A DNA stretch of 64,000 nt from positions 9,390,094-9,454,093 of the forward strand of contig CM063255.1 of NCBI GenBank assembly GCA_032158295.1. The letters are read 5' to 3'. The notes beneath the pieces were generated by a model that was not told the origin of the DNA, did not search any database, and saw nothing but the letters and a program-made list of their open reading frames with translations. The position numbers and the translations under genes were made by a program. Every line of letters begins with the position of its first letter. Positions within the stretch are counted from its first letter, which is position 1. Below are positions 1-9,705 of the stretch, piece after piece. Origin of the DNA: Pycnopodia helianthoides (Eukaryota > Echinodermata > Asteroidea > Forcipulatida > Asteriidae).

Positions 1-28
1 TGTTCGTCAACGATTATGTGCATACAAA

Positions 29-95
29 TATTGGATGCATATGAATATTGGATGCATATGAATATTGGATGCATATGAATATTGGATGCATATGA
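29..95. repeat. 17-bp tandem repeat, about 4 copies
   Basis: A unit reading ATTGGATGCATATGAAT is repeated head to tail about four times with almost no divergence. It lies beyond the third transporter exon, presumably in the next intron. Confidence 0.9.
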
Positions 96-119
96 GTGAA
101 ATGTTATGTTAAACTAAAG

Positions 120-205
120 CATTAGAAGAAACAGAATCGCGCACACCAACAACTCAATATGGTTGGGACCAACTTGGTCCCAGAAGTTTGAATACGCGCA
201 GGACT
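120..205 (-). repeat. Dispersed repeat shared with 31785-31860
   Basis: The stretch around GGTTGGGACCAACTTGGTCC, followed by a segment reading toward AATACGCGCA, recurs in the opposite orientation near 31785-31860. There the segments GTGCGTATTCAAACTTCC and CCAAGTTGGTCCCAACC are found, together with the flanking run related to AGAAGAAACAGAAT. The two copies mark an interspersed element whose ends I cannot place. Confidence 0.6.
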
Positions 206-294
206 TAAACAGTCTATTGCGGCAGTCAAAATAAGCCTGGATAATTTTAGGGTATTCCAAATGCTATTCGACAGCATTTCAGATGGATTTCTCT

Positions 295-421
295 GGAGGA
301 TTGGTATTATTAGTACAAATTTAATAATCAGCAAGCTCTCAGATAAAAACTGATCTCTTTTACCGACCCTGAACTTTGTTTCTAAAGCGAGAACCCAGTA
401 GCGATAAATAGACATCTTTGA
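295..421. repeat. First copy of a local duplication (second copy 646-771)
   Basis: This segment (AATAATCAGC, CAGCTCTCAGAT, TTTACCGACCCTGAACTTTG, then AGACATCTTTGAAT) recurs at 646-771 in the same order and orientation with scattered substitutions. The second copy directly abuts the third exon of the transporter gene, and a degenerate piece of that exon lies between the copies at 593-650. A tandem duplication that included the exon 3 boundary explains this. About 170 bp of unrelated sequence (422-590) now separates the two parts of the first unit. Confidence 0.75.
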
Positions 422-592
422 ATCAAGACATTATGCATTGACGTCATCACGCCGCCATCTTAGAGGTAAACAAAGACGATACATTGGGAAAACGCACATC
501 TACGAACGCGAGGTTCACAAGATGCGCCAAGGAACAACCTTCTTCTGACCTCTAACCGAAGGGCGCTCTACTCAAACGACGTATAAGGTCCA

Positions 593-650
593 TTGAAATC
601 ATTCCCTGTTAGAGCCTTTGGGAAGGCTAGGAATGGTGGAGTGATGGAGG
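593..650 (-). pseudogene. Duplicated, decayed 3' end of SLCO exon 3
   Basis: On the minus strand this stretch repeats the last roughly 45 bases of the transporter exon at 786-907 plus its donor region (shared runs CCATTCCTAGCCTTCCC and AAGGCTCTA). At the splice donor the real exon reads CCAGGTACT, while this copy reads ACAGGGAAT, so the GT is lost. It lies downstream of the real exon in gene orientation, so it would be intronic and inert. Confidence 0.75.
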
Positions 651-785
651 ATTGATATTAGTACGAACTCAATAATCAGCCAGCTCTCAGATTGAAACTG
701 ATCAATTTTACCGACCCTGAACTTTGGTTTTTAAAGCGAGAAACCCTGTAATGATGAACAGACATCTTTGAATTGAAATCAGTAC

Positions 786-907
786 CTGGTAGAGCCTTCG
801 GGAAGGCTAGGAATGGTAGAGTGATGGAAATTGCTAGAGTGCCGCTGATGATGAAGCCAATCCACCATGCACCGATCCACAACGGGCTGTCTTGATCAAT
901 GCCAAGG
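786..907 (-). CDS. SLCO4A1: SLCO4A-like transporter, coding exon 3
   Basis: This exon encodes residues 308-348 of an organic-anion-transporting polypeptide, a plasma-membrane carrier for organic anions such as conjugated steroids and thyroid hormones. It contains PLWIGAWWIGF, which matches the WxGAWWxGF signature of the OATP superfamily, then a membrane segment (IISGTLAISITLPFLAF) and the family-typical FPKALPG. The acceptor is TTATGCAG at 908-909 and the donor GTACTG begins at 785. Its 122 bases (1 + 40 codons + 1) fit the phase of the exon at 7713-7812. No downstream coding exon is visible between 1 and 785, so the gene continues past the left edge. The 4A subgroup is inferred from remembered similarity to human OATP4A1. 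Confidence 0.92.
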
Positions 908-1917
908 CTGCATAACAAAAACAAAAAAACGCATAAACAACAAAGTTGATTAGATCAATGGATAATATATTCTCATACAGGGCATATTCAAATCAGGTAT
1001 CAATGCGCTTTACTCAACATTAGTGCCCTCTGGTGCCTGGTCATTGCACAATAACATTCCTGTACATGAAACCTATCTCATCTCCCTAGGGAGTATACAG
1101 CCCTGGCTGCCCTAGACTTGGTTCCAAGTCTGTGATCATGGTTTATAGTCTACCTTATAGCCAATACATTATTGCCTGAATTAGCGCCCTCTCTTGGATT
1201 AACATCCGTCATTTAACCTACTATCACATACTTGGGAACATTGTTCATTGGTTTGTACACACCCTATGGGGAATTAGTCCAAAAGTGGACGGAACACTCC
1301 GATTGGTCAGATTCGCAGAAGCCTTCAATAAGGTGCGTATTCAAATATACCGTTTATACCAAGGGATACAGTACAGAAATACAAAGTTGATACACATGTC
1401 ACTAGTCTGCCTCTGCTCAGTAAATCAATGTGCAGTTTTATAATAAAAACCCCAAATCGATTGTAGTTTTTAAATTACAGTTAGAGCGTGTGATGCCAAT
1501 CAGCAGAGGGGAGTATTGCGTGGCTGATGCAAAGAAATGACTGCAAACTCAGACTTGAAATCAACTCTAGGGCTGCCCTGGTGCTCTGAAGGCCTTTTAC
1601 AAACACAATATCAACCTGTATCTACCCTTGCAGGTACCCATTTATACCCCTGGGTGAAGAGAAGCAATTATAGTAAAGCAGCTCCCTCAGAAAAAAACTA
1701 AACAGCTTGCAAAAGCAGTTAAACAAGTATTATTGTTTAAAGAGTATCAAAATATTTGTCCAAATAACCCTTTTTTCTGGATGGAGCACATGAATAAATT
1801 TGTTCCACATGTGAATTCCTGAAATTTACTGCCGAGTGTTGTTTGCATTTCTCAGATATTTTCTGGAAGCGGTCCAGTTTTGTCATACATGATTTCATGT
1901 CCTAAATTCTTCATTAA

Positions 1918-2512
1918 AGCATAAGGGATGGTATACCTTTGGTTGTTACTCTAAAAAATAAATAACCATAAACAATTGGTAATGAGCACTGGAGAGCTGT
2001 TGATATTAGAAAACATTGTTAGAAATGACCCCTTTAATTAACCCTCCTACTGTCAGTGACTCTTGGCAACATTTTCCAGTGAGTTGACCAACCATTTGAA
2101 ACCATTCGACTGCCAAGGTTGTGTACGGTGGCACAACTGTGCACAGAACTAACTGTGTACTGTGTACATGCATTCCCTCATGGTACCATATTGCAGGCTG
2201 GCATAGTTTATCTATCATTCAAAACCACTTGAATGGTATTGAATGGTCAGACAGCAAGAGGGTTTTAAAGTAATGTAGTTTGAGAGAAAGAGGTATTTCT
2301 TCACCCCAAAATTTGAATGTGAGAAAGGTTTCAGGCATTTGAAAGCACACCATTCTAGGCAACAAGCATTTTTTATGAACTTTAAATATTTTCTTGCAAC
2401 TTCGATAATCAATTGAGCTCAAATTTTCACAGGTTTGTTATTTCATGCACATGAATCCACCAGGTGAAGATTCTGGTCTTTGGTAATTACCAAAAGTATA
2501 CCCTGCCTTTAA
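1918..2512. mobile_element. TTAA-flanked small element (family D), interrupted
   Basis: The ends resemble those of other family D copies: a left end with GTATACCTTTGG and a right end ATTACCAAAAGTATACC followed by CTGCCTTTAA. The core contains the family string GTAATGTAGTTTGAGAAAGAGG in slightly altered form. The element is split by a second small element at about 2042-2264. Confidence 0.65.
2042..2264. mobile_element. Nested element with CCCTC termini at TTAA (piggyBac-like)
   Basis: Between the family D blocks ending GAAATGACCCC and resuming AAGTAATGTAG sits about 223 bp. It begins TTAA-CCCTCCTACTGTC and ends GACAGCAAGAGGG-TTTTAA, so the termini are imperfect inverted repeats. TTAA flanks plus CCC termini are hallmarks of piggyBac-type elements. 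There is no coding capacity, so it would be a non-autonomous derivative. Confidence 0.6.
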
Positions 2513-2999
2513 AGAGACCATACCATGAACTACCAGCAAAAACTTAACTACACTGTACTAACAGAGGTGTGATTTTACAACAATTTGAAAATCCTGAAAA
2601 TAAGCAGCAGTCTCCTCTTGGTCCAGAGATGACATCCCCCCCCCCCCCCCCGCCCTGAAATTTCAGAGTGCAGAATTTTAGAGGATTTACAGACGCTCTA
2701 CTTCACCATTGGAAAATCTACAGTAATTTTGTTGTATTATTATTTTTGTTACTACATGTACTATTATTAAATATTTCTGCTAATGAAACTAAGAATGCCT
2801 CATAGGTGAACTTAATAACTGTAACTCGCAAGCCTGAGTAAACCCGTTAACAGGGTGCTCGCTATGTGAACCAGAAACACCGGGGTAAACCCCCTACTCC
2901 TCCACTATTCTGGGTCAACTTCTTTTACGAGCACTACCCTAGTATTCAGACCTACATGTACATTATTGCTTAATGATCCCATCCGAAGGACAAAGCAAT

Positions 3000-3110
3000 C
3001 AAGGTAAAAAGTATGTTGTTGCTCAAGGACACAAGTGCCATGACCGACTAGGACTTGAACCCACGCTCTACTGATATAAAAAAAACAGAGCTTGAGTCTG
3101 CAAAGTGTTT
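3000..3110 (-). repeat. SINE-like repeat with tRNA-like head (S1), degenerate
   Basis: Read on the minus strand this resembles the S1 head seen better at 20235-20560: CAAGCTCTG...GGGTTCAAGTCC, then GGCACTTGTGTCCTTGAGCAAC. The box-B-like GGTTCAAGTCC is present, but the region is divergent. Confidence 0.6.
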
Positions 3111-3556
3111 CTTTGTTCAACTTGGACCCCAGCAGAGAAATTCTTTAGAAAAGGGAACAACAGAACAAAAAAAGCAGGACCCCGCAAACCCAAATCCGTA
3201 AGGTCGGGCGTGTCGGCATAGTGACACAGATTTCTCTGGAGAAGTCTTTATAAAAAAAATATGTAATTTCTGGAGCTGCTGGTTTCACAGGATGCATTTC
3301 AGCGTAAATATTTAGGTTTTTTTCCTCCAGCGTCATGACAATTGTCAAGGTCTCTCAAGTAAACAACAAAACAGATTAACCAGTGAAGTGAGGATTTCCC
3401 TTTGTTTATCACTGCCGGAACTGCTGGAGCATTTTCTGCCCTTTATCGCCCTTCCCCAACAACCTTCGGTAATTTGTCCTTAAAGGTCCCTTCCTTTTCC
3501 AGAAGTTAAAGGGCAGGGTGGACTGAGTCAATATTATGGCCATTTTTAAAAATCCA

Positions 3557-4082
3557 GGGCCCAATTTCCAAAGAGCTGCTTAAAGGCCCTGTACACTATT
3601 GGTAAGAACGACAAACACAAATGTTCACAGATTCACACATAACTTACACGATTTGAAGTAAGTAATGGTAGACAGGGTTCCTTAAAATATTTCTGCCTAA
3701 AATGCTATCGTTTCTGAGAAATGAGTAAAACAATAGTTTTTATCACACGTGATAAAAACAGAAAACAGAAAACATAAGGTCTCTTTTTATTATTTTCTTG
3801 TGACCTCGATGACCAATTGAGCTCAAACTTTCACTGGTTTGTTTGTTTGAATCACACTAAATGTGGACACTGATTTTGAGCTGTTACCAAAAGTGTACAA
3901 AACCTTTAAGCACAAACAGTACATGTAGCTAAGCACAACAGACTTATGCTTGCCAGATTACAGTTACCATCCAAAAAACCATGTCACATGTGCCTTTCAT
4001 AACTGGTATCCTGCCCATTTTTGCTAAGCAGAAAATCGTTAAGCAATATTTTCTACATAAGCAGCTCTATGAAATGGGCCCT
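3557..4082. mobile_element. Palindromic GGGCCCAATTTC repeat (family A) with nested insertion
   Basis: The left arm GGGCCCAATTTCC-AAAGAGCTGCTTAA and right arm GCAGCTCTATGAAATGGGCCC are inverted repeats. A 322-bp element at 3584-3905 interrupts the left arm exactly at a TTAA, which is duplicated at 3580-3583 and 3906-3909. Uninterrupted copies of family A supply the empty-site sequence. Confidence 0.85.
3584..3905. mobile_element. TTAA-flanked small element (family B), nested
   Basis: The ends are AGGCCCTGTACACTATTGGTAA and, on the opposite strand at the other end, AGGTTTTGTACACTTTTGGTAA, so the termini are inverted repeats. The middle holds a short palindrome, TTATCACACGTGATAA. Related copies lie at 41923-42240 and 61039-61385. 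It has no coding capacity. Confidence 0.85.
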
Positions 4083-4221
4083 AATTTAAATGTTCCTCAT
4101 CAGGAATCTACATATTTGAGTACCAACAGGCAAGTGCGTGCAAGTGTTTCCTTTGGCTGATGAACTGGGTGAGGTGGTAACAATTTCAGTTGATGATCGA
4201 ACATACTTCTGGGCCCAAGTC

Positions 4222-4430
4222 AGGGGCCAATTCTATAGCGCTGCGTCACAGTAAGCAAATTTCCGTGCTTACTGTAGCAGAAAAATGTGCTAAAGCGTAA
4301 GCGTATTTCACAGGTTAGCAAGGAACATTGGGCAACAAGCCTGCGCGTTTACCATGAGTTTGCATTGTTACGTCATTCATTTTCAAACAGTAAGCACTAT
4401 AGGAGGTTAGCGTGAAATTGAAACTCGCCC
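4222..4430. repeat. Variant of palindromic family A (AGTAAGC type)
   Basis: This stretch has paired segments CAGTAAGCAAATTTCCG and CTTACTGTAGCAGAAAAATG, and an interior with GTTTGCATTGTTACGTCA. It is shared in inverted orientation with 6000-6293, which has GTGACATAACAATGCAAATC and ATTTTTCTGCTACAGTAAGC. Confidence 0.65.
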
Positions 4431-4459
4431 AATAAGCATACAATCAGCCGTTAAGCCCA

Positions 4460-4653
4460 GGGCCCAATTTCACAGAGCTGCTTAAGCACTAAAAGTAGCT
4501 AAGCACAACAAAATTATGCTTACCAGAATAAGGTTACCAGCCAAAATGCCATTTTCACATGTACAATCTGTGACTGGTATCCTGCCTTTTTTTGCCTAGC
4601 ACAACATTTTTAAGCAATGTTTTCTGCTTAAGCATCTCTATGAAATTGGGCCC
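4460..4653. mobile_element. Palindromic family A repeat
   Basis: The copy is complete: it starts GGGCCCAATTTCACAGAGCT and ends with the inverted counterpart CTCTATGAAATTGGGCCC. The inner arms AAGCACAACAAAATTATGCT and TTTTAAGCAATGTTTTCTGC are typical of the family. Confidence 0.85.
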
Positions 4654-5159
4654 AGGTCTTGTGGAGTTTTCTTAAAACTCAAACCCCATTGCTGGAGAAA
4701 ACAAACTGTGCACTTCTAGCGGGGCCAAATGTTGTAATACACTCAGGAGCAGTCACTTCACTGGGTTTATTAAAACTCTCATTCCCCTTGGCCCACTTCC
4801 CTGGTATGATATTTAGTCCTTGAAAAAAAAGTATGGACATGTTATTGAGTACAAGGGCTGACCTAACAAGCACACATGGTGTAAAGTTTAACTTTAAAAA
4901 AAGAAAAGAAAAAAAAAGATTATATTTTGTGAGGGATTTTCTGCACGTTTGACTATTTTCAGGAATCCAATAACCCTGCACAGGTTTTACACTAATCTAC
5001 AACCTTGTACAATTATAATAAAAATAATAACGATAATAGTAGTGGCTTCGTATAAAGCACTCAAATCTGTCACTCAGTAGGATAAATTATTATATAATTT
5101 ATCTTGCTATATATGAGGGGCTAGTTTTGAAGTATGAGACCTTTTTCCGTTACGTAGCA

Positions 5160-5500
5160 CCATGTAATGGTTTACATGGTGCTGTGGCGCAATATGCTGC
5201 CGATCAAACCAGGAACACCGGGGCGAACCCCTTCTCTTTACGATAATTGCACTGGGTTCTTTTACGTGCATTACACAACACAAGGGAACTACGGCTTTAC
5301 GACCAATCGAAAGAGCGAAGCATTAATGGTCAAGTGTCTTGTTCAAGGACACAAGTGTCACGACTGGGACTCGAACCCACATTCTGCTGATCAGAAACAC
5401 CAGAGCTTGAGTCCGTTGCTCTTATTCGCTCGGCCACGACACGCAATGATTGGCTGCAGATTGCGCCACAGCACCTTGTAAACCATTAGGCCTACATGGT
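5160..5500 (-). repeat. SINE-like repeat (S1) with tRNA-like head
   Basis: On the minus strand it reads GTCGTGGCCGAGCGAATAAG, then ACTCAAGCTCTGGTGTTTCT, then a box-B-like GGGTTCGAGTCCCAGTCGTG, and later GTAAAGCCGTAGTTCCC and GTAAAAGAACCCAGTGC. The head resembles a class II tRNA such as tRNA-Leu. A short palindromic flank, TAATGGTTTACATGGTGCTG and its inverse, brackets the copy. Confidence 0.75.
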
Positions 5501-5999
5501 GCTATGTGAAGGAATAGGTCTAATATTTTCAAAACCGTAACTCCATAATACCTTGCAGGAAAATACTGAATGTTAAACGCTTAGAGCCTGGCCTGCAGTA
5601 GGTGCTATACAAATACATTATTATACCAGAAAGTCATCAACCCTTCCCTCGCAATTTGCCAAAAAAAAAAAGTCAAAGTTGAAAAACGTGTTTCTCCAAT
5701 CTTCTCCCTACTCCAAGTCTGTCTTGTAAACAAAAGCGCAGATTATATCCAGACCCTGGAATGCACACACGCATGCCAACTATGAACTGTATGTCAATAA
5801 TACAGAGCACATGTCTGCTAATCCCATTGGGGTTGCCGTCAAACATCCAGGGAACAATATTGCCTACATGGTGCCTCATACATGGAGATCAATCCAAATC
5901 TGAACAGTATTAGTCACTCCATGTCAGAGATGGTTAACATATATAAACATGGTGGGATGGTAAACCGCTGGGAGTGACATCGTAGATATCTGCCGATCT

Positions 6000-6293
6000 G
6001 GGCCCAATTTCATAAAACATGTAAGCAGCCGTTTTGTGCTTACGGAGCGTCCCTTAGCAGAATTTCTATTTCATAAAGCTGTTTACCGTAAGCAAGGGTA
6101 AATGCTGGCTAACCCGCGTTTAGCACACAAGTGACATAACAATGCAAATCCATGGTGAACGTGCATGCGCGCCAAGAAATTTTCTGCTAACTTGAGAAAT
6201 CTCGGTGAAATATGCTTATGCTTACGCACATTTTTCTGCTACAGTAAGCACAAACATTTGCTTACCGGTAAACAGCTTCATGAAATTGGGCCC
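6000..6293. mobile_element. Palindromic family A repeat, longer variant
   Basis: It begins GGGCCCAATTTCATAAAACA and ends CTTCATGAAATTGGGCCC. Additional inner inverted segments with AAGCACAAACATTTGC make it about 100 bp longer than the standard copies. Confidence 0.8.
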
Positions 6294-6365
6294 AGTTGGG
6301 AAAGTTGAAAGAGACGATTCTCAGTCCCTCGTTTGAATATCAAGAAAATCTCCAATAATAGCCCC

Positions 6366-6492
6366 CCTTGCATTGGCTGCCATCATTGATGAAACGTGCA
6401 CGCGTGAAGAGCTATCATTGGCTGAGAGTAATGTGTGCAGCGCGTGCACATTTCCATTGTTTGTCATCAAAGATGACGGCTAATGCATGGGG
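6366..6492. repeat. Short inverted-repeat element
   Basis: Segments near 6366-6395 (CCTTGCATTGGCTGCCATCA) and 6465-6492 (GATGACGGCTAATGCATGGG) are inverted complements with a few mismatches. They enclose about 70 bp containing ATTGGCTGAGAGTA, which also appears at about 54530. Confidence 0.55.
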
Positions 6493-6571
6493 TCTATACG
6501 AAGGTCTTGTAGCTCTTAAAGGTAGGGTCATACTTTGGTAAAGACCCACAAAAAAGACTAAACTTTATTAA

Positions 6572-6956
6572 AGGAACATTACAGAATTGGTAAGAAAAAA
6601 AACTTGTAAAATATACTTTTTGATCACAGATTTACATAAAACTTACACGGTCTAATGATGATGATAGTAGAAAAGATCCCTTGAAATATTTCTGTCTGAA
6701 ATGCCATAATTGATGAGAAATGAATAAACTAATTTTCCGATTGGAGTTTATCGCTCAGTGAGCGTTTTATTCATTTGTTGAATCTACATGATTTCATGCA
6801 AATGTGTAATCGGTTTTTCACTATTTTCTCGTGACCCAGATGGCCGATCGATCTCAAACTTCTACAGGTTTGTCAGTTTATGTATGGTGGATTACATAAA
6901 GTGCTTACACTGCCAGCAACTGTTTTGTTAGCAAAAACCAATTCTGTAATGTTCCT
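6572..6956. mobile_element. TTAA-flanked small element (family E), copy 1
   Basis: It is bounded by TTAA at 6568-6571 and 6957-6960. The termini AGGAACATTACAGAATTGGT and its near-inverse CAATTCTGTAATGTTCCT are inverted repeats. The centre is the palindromic ATCGCTCAGTGAGCGTT. Close copies lie at 33668-34051, 56490-56860 and 60048-60424. Confidence 0.9.
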
Positions 6957-6992
6957 TTAAGCATCGTTTCGTCCTAAGCTACTCTTTGTGAT

Positions 6993-7378
6993 TAAAGGGA
7001 CACATTGCCTTGGGTTACAAAAAAGCATTGGAGAGCATTTGTTGTGAAACGATTATACGTGGAAAGATGTTTTAAAAGTAGAGTATAATGATCCACACAA
7101 ATATGCCTCAAAATAGTGTGGTTTTTCCTTTTACATGTACTTCGTAAACTAACACAGTCCGCCATTTTGTAGCACTAAATTTTTGACTCCACCACATGGC
7201 AGACCGCGTTAGTTCACAAAGTAAAAAGGAAAACCACACAATTTCTAGGCTTATTTGTGTGGATCATTACATTCTATTTATAAAACATCTTTCCAATCAT
7301 GTTCATTTCATAACAAATGCTTTCAAAGACTTTTTATAGCCCAAAGCGCCCAATCCAAGGTGACGTGTCCCTTGAAGC
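6993..7378. mobile_element. Foldback element (family F), copy 1
   Basis: Begins TTAAAGGGACACATTGCCTTGG and ends CCAAGGTGACGTGTCCCTT. The two halves are inverted complements along most of their length: ATGATCCACACAAATATGCC pairs with GCTTATTTGTGTGGATCAT, and ACAGTCCGCCATTTTG with the ATGGCAGACCGCGTT side. The right-hand TTAA is degraded. Confidence 0.8.
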
Positions 7379-7712
7379 AGCTCTATGAAATTGGGCCAAG
7401 CTACTGTAGCACAGCTGCCAACAATTGCATCTTGCAATCAGTGAGATTTTCTAAAACAACAATGGAGATACTTAGAATTCAATTTAACATTTTGGGGACA
7501 ATTTTTCCACAATTATGATGGAGATTTTCAATTTTATTCATCCAAACATGGACAGATTGGTTTATTTTTCAGGGAACTCTCTGCAGAATCAGAGAGAGTT
7601 GGCAGCTCTGCTTATAGTAAATGTTTACTCAAACCTTTTTTTGCAGTCTTCACCTCAATAATTTTTAGCCTAAATTTAAAAAGAAAGAAAAAAAGAAGAA
7701 TTTTTTTGGTAC

Positions 7713-7812
7713 CTGTTAGAGTCCACTTGTAAATCCGTGTAGACTGACAACAATGCCCCACCCAGCAGGTAGCCAATGGCGGGACCCAGTAATGAAGCAG
7801 CATTGAATATCC
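7713..7812 (-). CDS. SLCO4A1: SLCO4A-like transporter, coding exon 2
   Basis: This 100-base exon (2 + 32 codons + 2) encodes residues 275-308: GIFNAASLLGPAIGYLLGG, then ALLSVYTDLQVDSN. The GPAIGYLLGG glycine-rich membrane segment aligns with the GPAAGYLIGG stretch I recall in human OATP4A1. The acceptor is TTGCACAG at 7813-7814 and the donor GTACC begins at 7712. Phases match exon 1 (ending in the first base of a Gly codon) and exon 3 (supplying the last base of a Ser codon). Confidence 0.92.
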
Positions 7813-8054
7813 CTGTGCAATAAAGAGGAGAAAACCAACAGAAATGAGTAAATTACTTCAGAAAGTCTATGCACTCTGGTCGAAGACTGGTCACGCGGGG
7901 GGTGTATTAACACGTGATATAATGACCCGCTCTGTGACCTAGTGAACGTATGGCCCCTCAATAAGCATTGCTGTATAAAAGCAATGCTTTTGTTTTGCAG
8001 ATTTGTGTTTCTTTTGAGATTTGGGTGACAGCGCACCAAAAGTGTATCAACTCA

Positions 8055-8250
8055 AAAAATATATCAACTGCTTGCCAATGTTGGGCAGCTTCGAGTGCGA
8101 TGTCATTGGCCTCTGCAAGGTCTTCTACGGTGCAGGTTTTATGCAGCAAGCCACAGTTCAGAAGGTGGTCCATGATAGTCTGGGACCCTTGTCCGTACTC
8201 GGAGCAGTCTGCAGCAGCTTCGGAATATCCCCACTTCTGCACTTTCCCAC
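8055..8250 (-). pseudogene. Fragment of a non-LTR retrotransposon reverse transcriptase C-terminus
   Basis: Translated on the minus strand this gives QTIMDHLLNCGLLHKTCTV, then EDLAEANDIALEAAQHWQAV. This resembles the cysteine-containing C-terminal tail of endonuclease/reverse-transcriptase polyproteins, where QTMDHLL.CP or a similar string is followed by a T..DLA.A.. region and a W near the end. Only this short tail is present, lying in the intron between transporter exons 1 and 2. The family call rests on pattern memory. Confidence 0.6.
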
Positions 8251-8272
8251 GCCTGAGCAGACTGCCCCATGT

Positions 8273-8474
8273 TATCCAATTTCATAGAGCTGCTTAAGGC
8301 ACAAATAGTAGGCAAGCACAACAAAATTATGCTTGTACCAGAATAAGGTTTACCAGCCAAACTACCACGTCACATACATTGAACAGGATACCAATTGGTA
8401 TCCTGTTCAATTCTGCTTAGCAGACAATTATTAAGCAATATTTTGTGCTTAAGAAGCTCTATGAAATTGGGCCC
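8273..8474. mobile_element. Palindromic family A repeat
   Basis: It spans ATCCAATTTCATAGAGCTGC to GCTCTATGAAATTGGGCCC with typical inner arms, in the intron between transporter exons 1 and 2. The left terminal GGGCCC is eroded. Confidence 0.8.
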
Positions 8475-8523
8475 AGGTCATCACACTGTTATTCCCCTAA
8501 TTAATCACTGTACTTATTCTTAC

Positions 8524-9345
8524 CAATGTATAAAGAAGTCATCTTTGGTTGTACATTCTCATCGATGTACGTAACACCCAGTGTGTACAGCGGTGCTGCA
8601 CCTAGTCCGTGCAAACACTGCGCAAACACAAAGAGCCAGAAAAAGTTGGCTAGGCCACTTTCGACCTCTGCAGAGGTACACGTGTCCGTGAGATTGCGGC
8701 TCAGCTCGCACAACTCAAAGTCCGACGCTCTGAAATCGTAGAACGGCGTCATGAAATGCGGCAGCGTGAAGGCGAAGGATCCGAAGGAAAGATCAACGCG
8801 CCGAACCCGAGCCAGATCGGCTTGTGTCCGCGGTCGCCCAGGTACGTCACAAACGTGATGACCACCATGACGGAGAAGTCGTAGGAGCTGGAGATGGAGC
8901 CGCTGCGCACACTGGGCAGGTTGAATCGCCGCTCCAGGGTGGTGGTCACGACGTAGACGAAGCCGTTGACGGTCATCCCTTGGGTGACGGCGAACAGGCT
9001 GAGGAACAGCAGCACGCCGGGCGGGTTGTTGAAGCACTGCAGGAACCTGGGCCGGAACCCGCGCCACCCGCACTGTACTTCAAGCTCCTCCAAGTCATCG
9101 TCCGTCCCGTCCTCCGTCCTCTCCTCCTCGCTGCGGAGCACCCCATACCCGTTGGGTGGTTTAACGCTGTCGGGGGTCTTGCTCGGGGAACTGGGCCGAA
9201 TCCCCTCAGCATCTACCGGCACGTTATTGCTATTGTTTGCATCTTGAGCCAATGTGTTTAGCTCTACTACCCCGTTGACATCAGTCTGCGAGGTCCCATT
9301 GGCATCAGTCTGCAGTGTCCCGTTTTGTTTTACAGGGGAATCCAT
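8524..9345 (-). CDS. SLCO4A1: SLCO4A-like transporter, coding exon 1 with start codon and a frameshift
   Basis: The start ATG (9343-9345, context ACCAACATGG) opens a roughly 95-residue cytoplasmic N-terminus rich in Asn, Thr, Asp and Glu. The conserved OATP core follows from CGWRGFRP (92-99): a membrane segment (VLLFLSLFAVTQGM), the family motif LERRFNLPS (138-146), ISSSYDFSVMVVITFVTYLG and DRGHKPIWLG. After GALIF (residue 186, codon 8788-8790) the frame breaks. The next frame continues without loss as FGSFAFTLPHFM, then a Cys-containing loop with an N-glycosylation sequon (NLT), then GLGAAPLYTLGVTYIDE. One missing base near 8787 restores both frame and splice phase (823 bases, 274 codons plus 1). 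The donor GTAAG begins at 8523. The exon is strikingly GC-rich compared with its surroundings. The break may be an assembly error or a real deletion. Confidence 0.9.
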
Positions 9346-9705
9346 GTTGGTAGTTTCTCATACACGGCATACACTTGATATAATGAGCAGTTGTGAAGTC
9401 CGGTTTAAGAAGTTTTATGCCTCACCAGGGTTGACTCTCACTTGATTCTAATGCAAAGACAAAACAAGTCACGGTTCATTGAGTACACACAAGGAAAACT
9501 CACGCACAATTGCGGTCACACTGTAATGAAAACAGTGTCGCAATTAAAACTAAATTAACTTATTCAATCATTCTCAACAAGCGTGAACACATATCCCGGT
9601 CTTTGAACTGCTAAACATGTGCCACTTGGTAATGATAGCCTTGGCGTTTGGCTCTGCAGTCTACTACTTGATGCATCTGGTTTGACATCTGTGTGGATGG
9701 CAATC
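9346..9705. other. Upstream of the transporter start codon
   Basis: This must contain the 5' untranslated region, but no transcription start, upstream splice site or core promoter element can be assigned with confidence. No repeat was recognised. Confidence 0.4.

Larger units (their letters stand above)
908..7712 (-). other. SLCO4A-like intron between coding exons 2 and 3, repeat-filled
   Basis: This 6.8-kb intron has no further coding exon that I can support. About 1110-1260 is an inverted copy of 30740-30905 (shared runs GCCAATACATTATTGCCTGA and GCGCCCTCTCTTG). The rest is mostly small mobile elements listed separately, a C-run near 2636-2650, and A/T-rich low-complexity sequence. The stretches 2520-3000 and 5500-5995 show nothing recognisable. 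Confidence 0.75.

Noticed and set aside
8824..9261. Open frame of 145 codons on the plus strand
   Set aside because: It is antisense to the GC-rich first transporter exon, whose minus-strand product is clearly conserved. The plus frame has no recognisable motif.
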